In this document: in pieces, positions 59,919-64,000 of the stretch
Numbering within the stretch: the stretch's first letter is position 1
Layout of the letters: the number at the start of each line of letters is the position of its first letter
From: PKWO01 sp036384915
GTDB taxonomy: Bacteria; Pseudomonadota; Gammaproteobacteria; Burkholderiales; Burkholderiaceae_D
Reading direction: 5' to 3'
Assembly: GCA_036384915.1 (NCBI GenBank)
Contig: DASVLJ010000015.1
Span: 62,001-126,000 of the forward strand
Length of the DNA stretch: 64,000 nucleotides
Notes under the pieces: model-generated
Databases searched by the model: none
The model's input: only the letters and a program-made list of their open reading frames with translations
Told to the model about the DNA's origin: nothing
Position numbers and translations under genes: made by a program

Positions 59919-60255
59919 GGCGAACTTCCTGCCCGGATGTTGCGGCGGGCCGAAAATTGGTCGGCGTAAAGTAAAAATGTCAAGTCACCGCCTTCATGGC
60001 GAGTCGGCAGATCGCGTGCATAACCGGCCGCCACTGCGTTTTTGCCGCCTTCCCGCGACATTATCGCGCCCATATTTGTTGTAAATCAAACCGGGACGTT
60101 ACCCCAAAACATCGGCACTTGCGCCCCGGACCAAATCGTCCGAAGATAAGATATATGGGGGATTGATCCAGCCCGGCCCGAGTTGGTCCGTTTCGGTCGA
60201 GCTGGTCCGCTTCAGCCCCTTCCAGCCCCTATGCGGGCCTTTACTGGTGGCCATC
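59919..60255. other. 337-bp intergenic region with promoter-like elements
   Basis: No gene seen. An inverted repeat CGGAC-CAAATC-GTCCG (60127-60142) is followed by an AT-rich TAAGAT/TATAT stretch (60147-60156), plausible as operator plus -10 of the periplasmic-binding-protein gene. A short tandem similarity (TGGTCCGTTTC and TGGTCCGCTTC, 60184-60214) lies in its leader. Confidence 0.45.
60127..60142. promoter_or_regulatory. inverted repeat CGGAC-N6-GTCCG
   Basis: Five-base arms around CAAATC, immediately upstream of an AT-rich -10-like stretch. It resembles, but is not identical to, the CCGACA-type palindromes of the neighbouring genes. Confidence 0.4.
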
Positions 60256-61341
60256 ATGAAACCATCGCGTGTACTTGGACGGATGCTGCAATGCCTGGCC
60301 GCCGCCTTGTTGGCGTCCACGGTCGGGCTGTCATGCGCGTTCGGGCAAGCCCAGGTCTTCAATCCTGCGTCGTGGGACGGCCCGCGCACCGGGCCGCCGA
60401 AACAAGCGGCCAAGACAGTCGTCTTCGTGGCCCAGGATGTGCGCAACGGCGGGATCACGGCGCTGTTCCGCAATTTCGAGAATGCGACGCGCCAGCTCGG
60501 CTGGCAGGTGCGCCTGCTCGACGGCGCCGGGCAGAGCGACAAGCTGCGCGAGCGCTTCGGCGAGGCGATCAAGCAAAAGCCCGACGCCATCGTGCTCGGC
60601 GGGTTCCAGATCGATGCCGGTCTGGCCGATCTGAGTGCCGAGGCCAGGCGCGCGGGGATCGTGCTGGTCGGCTGGCATGCCGCCGCCGAACCCGGGCCGA
60701 CGGCCGAGTTGTTCGACAATGTCGCGACCTCGTCGGGGGAGGTTGCCGCCGATGCGGCCAATTACGTGATCCAGAACAGCAGCGGGGAGGTGGGCGTGGT
60801 CATCATCAACGACGACCGCTTTGCCGTCGCCAATGCCAAGACGAAGCAAATGCAGGAGGTACTGGCCAAGTGCAAGCGCTGCCATGTCCTGTCCGTGGAA
60901 AACGTGGCGATCAGCAATGCGCACGCGGAGATTCCCGCCCTGGTGCATAGCTTGAATGCGCGCTTCGGCAAGCGCTGGACGCATACCCTGGCGATCAACG
61001 ACATATATTTCGACGACATGAATTTCCCGCTGATGGAGGCCGGCAGGACCGACGTGCGCAATATTTCGGCCGGCGACGGTTCGAACAATGCGATTGCCCG
61101 GATCCGCTGGGGCAAATCGCAGCAGGTGGCGACGATTGCCGAACCGCTGGGGGCGCAGGGGTGGCAGTTGGCCGACGAGTTGAACCGCGCCTTTGCCGGA
61201 CAGCAGCCCAGCGGTTACGTGACCCGGCCTATTTTGATCACGACGCAGTCCTTGCGCTTGTTCGAGAGCGCCACGGAGGAACTGGCCTCGTATCGGAGTT
61301 CTTATTCGGCAATTTGGAAGGCCGAGACTGCCGTCAAGTAA
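60256..61341 (+). CDS. ribose-type periplasmic substrate-binding protein
   Basis: A 361-residue exported protein with a signal peptide (about 1-30, ending AFGQA) and the two-lobe fold of type 1 periplasmic sugar-binding proteins (KTVVFVAQDVRNGGITALFRNFENATRQLGW; DAIVLGGFQID; GVVIINDDRFAVANAKTKQMQEVL). No transporter permease or ATPase lies beside it. Linked to the kinase genes, it may be a ligand sensor for the TPR hybrid kinase rather than part of a transporter; this is inference. MKPSR is used as start because it begins the signal peptide. Confidence 0.82.
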   Translation: MKPSRVLGRMLQCLAAALLASTVGLSCAFGQAQVFNPASWDGPRTGPPKQAAKTVVFVAQDVRNGGITALFRNFENATRQLGWQVRLLDGAGQSDKLRERFGEAIKQKPDAIVLGGFQIDAGLADLSAEARRAGIVLVGWHAAAEPGPTAELFDNVATSSGEVAADAANYVIQNSSGEVGVVIINDDRFAVANAKTKQMQEVLAKCKRCHVLSVENVAISNAHAEIPALVHSLNARFGKRWTHTLAINDIYFDDMNFPLMEAGRTDVRNISAGDGSNNAIARIRWGKSQQVATIAEPLGAQGWQLADELNRAFAGQQPSGYVTRPILITTQSLRLFESATEELASYRSSYSAIWKAETAVK

Positions 61342-61390
61342 GCCACGCATGCCAAATGGTATCGTTACCGTGGCAGCCTCATGCGGGCAC

Positions 61391-61436
61391 ATCCGACAGA
61401 TGTCGGGTTGTTCAGTTCTTTTCAACGTTCTACGAT
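61391..61436 (+). promoter_or_regulatory. CCGACA-type operator and -10 of the second pilin gene
   Basis: ATCCGACA-GA-TGTCGGGT (61391-61408) has one arm mismatch. TACGAT (61431-61436) follows after exactly 22 bases. The predicted start is near 61443, leaving a 180-base untranslated leader before the pilin ATG. Confidence 0.65.
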
Positions 61437-61624
61437 AGCTGCGTGAAAGAATGATTGCCCCCAGGAATGATTGCGTGCATGATTGCTTGCGTTGGCCCGT
61501 CTCGGGACGGGTAAAGGGGGGCCCGATTGTTGTGGTCATTTCGAAATCGGTACGGTTCGATTTTTGATGGCTTTCTTTCTGCTTTACGGAAAGCGAAATC
61601 GAAATAACCCATGCGAAATAATCC

Positions 61625-62143
61625 ATGAAGTCGCGCGGCTTTACTCTCATTGAACTCGTCGCCGTCATTTTGATTGTGGCGGTATTGACAGCGGTGGCCT
61701 TGCCGAGATTTTTGAATCTCGGAACGTCTTCGCGGATTGCCGCCGTCAATTCCCTCGCCGGCACGGTCAATACGTCGCTAGGGCTGGTTCATACTGTCGT
61801 CTATGCCCAAGGTGCCGGCACGCCCTCGGGGATTCCCGGTGTCACATTCGTCTCGATGGACGGCAAGGCTATCCGCGTGTGGAATTCCTATCCCGACCGA
61901 TGGTGCGACGGAATCGGGGCAATGCTGGCGAATGCCGTTGTTCCGAGCGGCGGTTGCTACCTTTCCACGGCGGCGGTTCCTTCGACGACGTTCACGTTTT
62001 ACGGCTATAGCAATGCGACGATTCCCAATGGCGATGCCGGATGGCGGATAGAGACCGCCCCAACCCCGGCCCAATGTGCGGTGGGGTATCGCTACAACGG
62101 CAGCGGACAACCTTCGGTGATTACCTATACGTCAGGCTGTTGA
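61625..62143 (+). CDS. type IV pilin-like protein (MSHA/PilA-type)
   Basis: A 172-residue prepilin with a minimal leader MKSRG/FTLIELVAVILIVAVLTAVALPRF, with Glu5 present. The mature domain has three cysteines, including the last residue, and an MSHA-like pattern (NSLAGTVNTSLGLVHTVVYAQ). It stands apart from the main pilus operon but carries the same operator, so it may be an alternative major or minor pilin expressed under the same signal. Confidence 0.85.
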   Translation: MKSRGFTLIELVAVILIVAVLTAVALPRFLNLGTSSRIAAVNSLAGTVNTSLGLVHTVVYAQGAGTPSGIPGVTFVSMDGKAIRVWNSYPDRWCDGIGAMLANAVVPSGGCYLSTAAVPSTTFTFYGYSNATIPNGDAGWRIETAPTPAQCAVGYRYNGSGQPSVITYTSGC

Positions 62144-62147
62144 GCGC

Positions 62148-62369
62148 ATGAAGACCTTGAAGAACGCACGGATCATGCCGTGCGGCCAGACTGGCGAAAT
62201 TGAAATCGCGCCCAAGCGCGGCGATCTTGGATTGTTTCGCGAACCGGGCCATGAAACCAGAGGTGCCAGGAAGCCTATTCGCGCCATGGCGATGTTTCTG
62301 TTGATAGGGGTGGCTGCCCTCGTTGCGTTCGCAAATCTGAGTCGGCCGGTTTTTTCATTTTGGCATTGA
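62148..62369 (+). CDS. small membrane protein downstream of the pilin
   Basis: A 73-residue protein with one membrane helix near the C-terminus (AMFLLIGVAALVAFANLS). It starts 4 bases after the pilin stop and is probably cotranscribed. No domain is recognised; it could help anchor or process the pilin. Confidence 0.45.
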   Translation: MKTLKNARIMPCGQTGEIEIAPKRGDLGLFREPGHETRGARKPIRAMAMFLLIGVAALVAFANLSRPVFSFWH

Positions 62370-62869
62370 ATTCGGCTGGTCTTCCGGCGCTGGCGGCCGG
62401 GTATGATAAGAGCCCTCAGTTGCAAAACTTTGTCTAATCCGATCCAAAAATCTTGACCATAGGCATTTGCTCGCTAGAATACTAATTAGCAAGCGCCAAT
62501 TCCTTTCCACGCAGATAAGCCTCTCCCCGTTTTCTGCACGCTCTTGCATCTTGCTGGCTTGCCATTCTGGCGAAGCGCTTGCCGTCCCGGCTAAACTCCG
62601 CCGGCTGTTTCACATAGCAATTGAACCCATTGGTTCCATGTTCGCTGCAAGATTCTGTGTCCCGATTCGTTGGTGCGTGCCTGAGTCGCGGCGCCGTCGC
62701 GGCTGCGAACCCAAGGCGCTGTCCGATTCATTGCAAGAAATGCGGGAATAGGAGAAAAGACCCGGTTCACGGCCGTGTGCGCCAATGACAGATTTGCAAA
62801 ACGAACCGTCGCTTCAGGCGGTCGGAGCATCACCTGGAAACTTGTCCTGGAAGGCAGAGGAGATCGATC
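62370..62869. other. 500-bp region before the chemoreceptor gene
   Basis: No gene recognised. It holds a good sigma-70 promoter (62453-62480) far upstream of the chemoreceptor start, implying a leader of about 380 bases. No flagellar-type sigma-28 promoter was evident. Confidence 0.45.
62453..62480 (+). promoter_or_regulatory. sigma-70 promoter candidate for the chemoreceptor gene
   Basis: TTGACC (62453-62458), a 16-base spacer and TAGAAT (62475-62480): ten of twelve consensus positions match. An AT-rich tract follows. Confidence 0.55.
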
Positions 62870-64000
62870 ATGAAGCTCGCAAATTTAAAGGTCAGCCATC
62901 GTTTGACGCTCGGTTTCGGCGTGCTGATCGTCCTGTTGACAGGCAGCTTGGCATTCGCGGTAGTCCAGATGTCCGACATCAATCAGGCCGTTCAGGTTTT
63001 GACCGAAGACCGCATGCCCAAGGTGAATCTGGCGAACAAGTGGACGATGGCATTGCTTGAAAGCGCCCGGCATGAGAGGAACATGCTCATCGTCGACGGC
63101 CCCGAGGCGATCCAGAAGGAGATGGAAGGATTGCAGGAGTATCAAAAGATCCGCGTGGAATCCAAGGAGCAACTGGAGAAAACCGTCGTCCTGGCGAAAG
63201 GCAAAGTCTTGCTGAACGAGGCCATCGAGGCGCGTAACCAATTCGTTCCGGCGGAGCAGGAATTTATCCGCCTGATCAAGGCCGGCGACAAGGAAGCTGC
63301 CAAGGAGGTCATGCTGCAGAAAATGAAGGCGAGCCAATTGCTGAATATCCAGGCGCTCGAGAAACTGGCGGCGTTCGAGCAAAGCGCCGCCAGGGAAGAC
63401 GGGGAGAACGCGGCGAAGCAATACGCCACCAGCAGGACTCTGATCATGGGGCTGATCGTCCTGAGCATATTGATCGGCGTTGGTTCCGCCGTCGCCATCG
63501 CACGCAGTCTGTTGGCTCAGCTTGGCGGCGAGCCTTCCGATGCGGCCAACGTCGCGCAGCGCATCGCTTCGGGCGACCTGAATGTCAGCATAGGCCTGCG
63601 GCACGGGGATACGTCGAGCATGATGCATTCCATGAAGGAGATGACTGAAAGATTGCGCACCATCGTCGGCGAAGTCCGGATGGGAGCGGAAACGATCGCG
63701 AACGCCACCGGCGAAATCGCGAAAGGCAATCTCGATCTGTCGTCGCGCACGGAGGAACAGGCGGCATCGCTTGAGGAGACGGCATCCTCGATGGAGGAGT
63801 TGACCGCCACGATCGGGCAAAATGCCGAAAACGCGCGCAGGGGCAACGAGTTGAGCCAGGCGGCATCGACCGTCGCCGTCCAGGGAGGGGATACGGTTTC
63901 CCACGTGGTCCAGACGATGGAGCAAATCAATCATGCGTCCAAGCGCATCGTCGACATCATCAGCGTCATCGACGGCATCGCTTTCCAGACCAACATCCTC
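62870..64000 (+). CDS. methyl-accepting chemotaxis protein, N-terminal part
   Basis: Chemoreceptor gene cut by the end of the window after 377 codons. The first membrane helix (about 13-34) is followed by a four-helix-bundle periplasmic domain (LANKWTMALLESARHERNMLI), a second helix (about 190-210), a HAMP linker and the start of the signalling domain with methylation helices (SSRTEEQAASLEETASSMEELTATI). The last residues read IDGIAFQTNIL, just before the conserved hairpin tip. GGCAGAGGAGA upstream of ATG 62870 is a good ribosome-binding site. The ligand is unknown. Confidence 0.92.
   Translation, partial: MKLANLKVSHRLTLGFGVLIVLLTGSLAFAVVQMSDINQAVQVLTEDRMPKVNLANKWTMALLESARHERNMLIVDGPEAIQKEMEGLQEYQKIRVESKEQLEKTVVLAKGKVLLNEAIEARNQFVPAEQEFIRLIKAGDKEAAKEVMLQKMKASQLLNIQALEKLAAFEQSAAREDGENAAKQYATSRTLIMGLIVLSILIGVGSAVAIARSLLAQLGGEPSDAANVAQRIASGDLNVSIGLRHGDTSSMMHSMKEMTERLRTIVGEVRMGAETIANATGEIAKGNLDLSSRTEEQAASLEETASSMEELTATIGQNAENARRGNELSQAASTVAVQGGDTVSHVVQTMEQINHASKRIVDIISVIDGIAFQTNIL

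Noticed and set aside
60077..60090. Fnr-like sequence TTGTT-GTAA-ATCAA
   Set aside because: Only one half-site is good, there is no -10 at the class II distance for a nearby gene, and the surrounding genes belong to the other regulon.

Overview
The window looks like chromosomal DNA of a betaproteobacterium, most likely Burkholderiales (Oxalobacteraceae-like). The evidence is high GC, strong third-position GC bias, an Fnr-type regulator, a complete minor-pilin/PilY1 cluster and a NodT/Ybh-type efflux operon. No rRNA, tRNA, insertion sequence, CRISPR array or phage gene was recognised. Genus is not determinable from what I can see.

Region 1 (1-10.2 kb) is a stress block: an alcohol dehydrogenase, a second-type FtsH protease, a kinase/ATPase fusion, a glycine-zipper lipoprotein, a lone GroEL paralogue that lacks Asp52, and an ABC transporter without a binding protein. 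Region 2 (10.3-23.3 kb) is accessory: a DNA-binding/STAND/TPR regulator fused in one chain and coupled to a small protein, a GH64-PixA fusion, a mono-haem protein, and a less GC-rich stretch with orphan genes and an ArsR/AHSA1/reductase cassette. Region 3 (23.4-30.4 kb) is an efflux operon in the order of E. coli cecR-ybhGFSR plus an outer-membrane factor.

Region 4 (30.5-41.1 kb) is a second stress and nucleotide-salvage block: nitroreductase, two Hsp20s, two PRPP-synthetase homologues (one apparently catalytically dead), oleate hydratase, an AMP/thymidine phosphorylase, a beta-CASP nuclease, an Fnr regulator with intact cluster cysteines, and a universal stress protein. Seven TTGAN-N4-NTCAA boxes lie in front of regions 1 and 4. 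In four of them a -10 hexamer follows after exactly 22 nt, so regions 1 and 4 appear to be one oxygen-regulated regulon run by the Fnr encoded here.

Region 5 (41.4-62.4 kb) is signalling and surface biology: a two-component pair with a multi-pass sensor, a degenerate metallo-beta-lactamase protein, a type IV pilus operon (pilE-fimT-pilV-pilW-pilX-pilY1-tonB-like), a pectinesterase, a LuxR-type response regulator, a TPR-hybrid kinase, a sugar-binding-type periplasmic protein and a second pilin. A palindrome of the form ATCCGACA-N2-TGTCGGAT occurs five times here. Four copies have a GACAAT-like -10 exactly 22 nt away, which defines an apparently undescribed regulon. The window ends inside a methyl-accepting chemotaxis protein gene.
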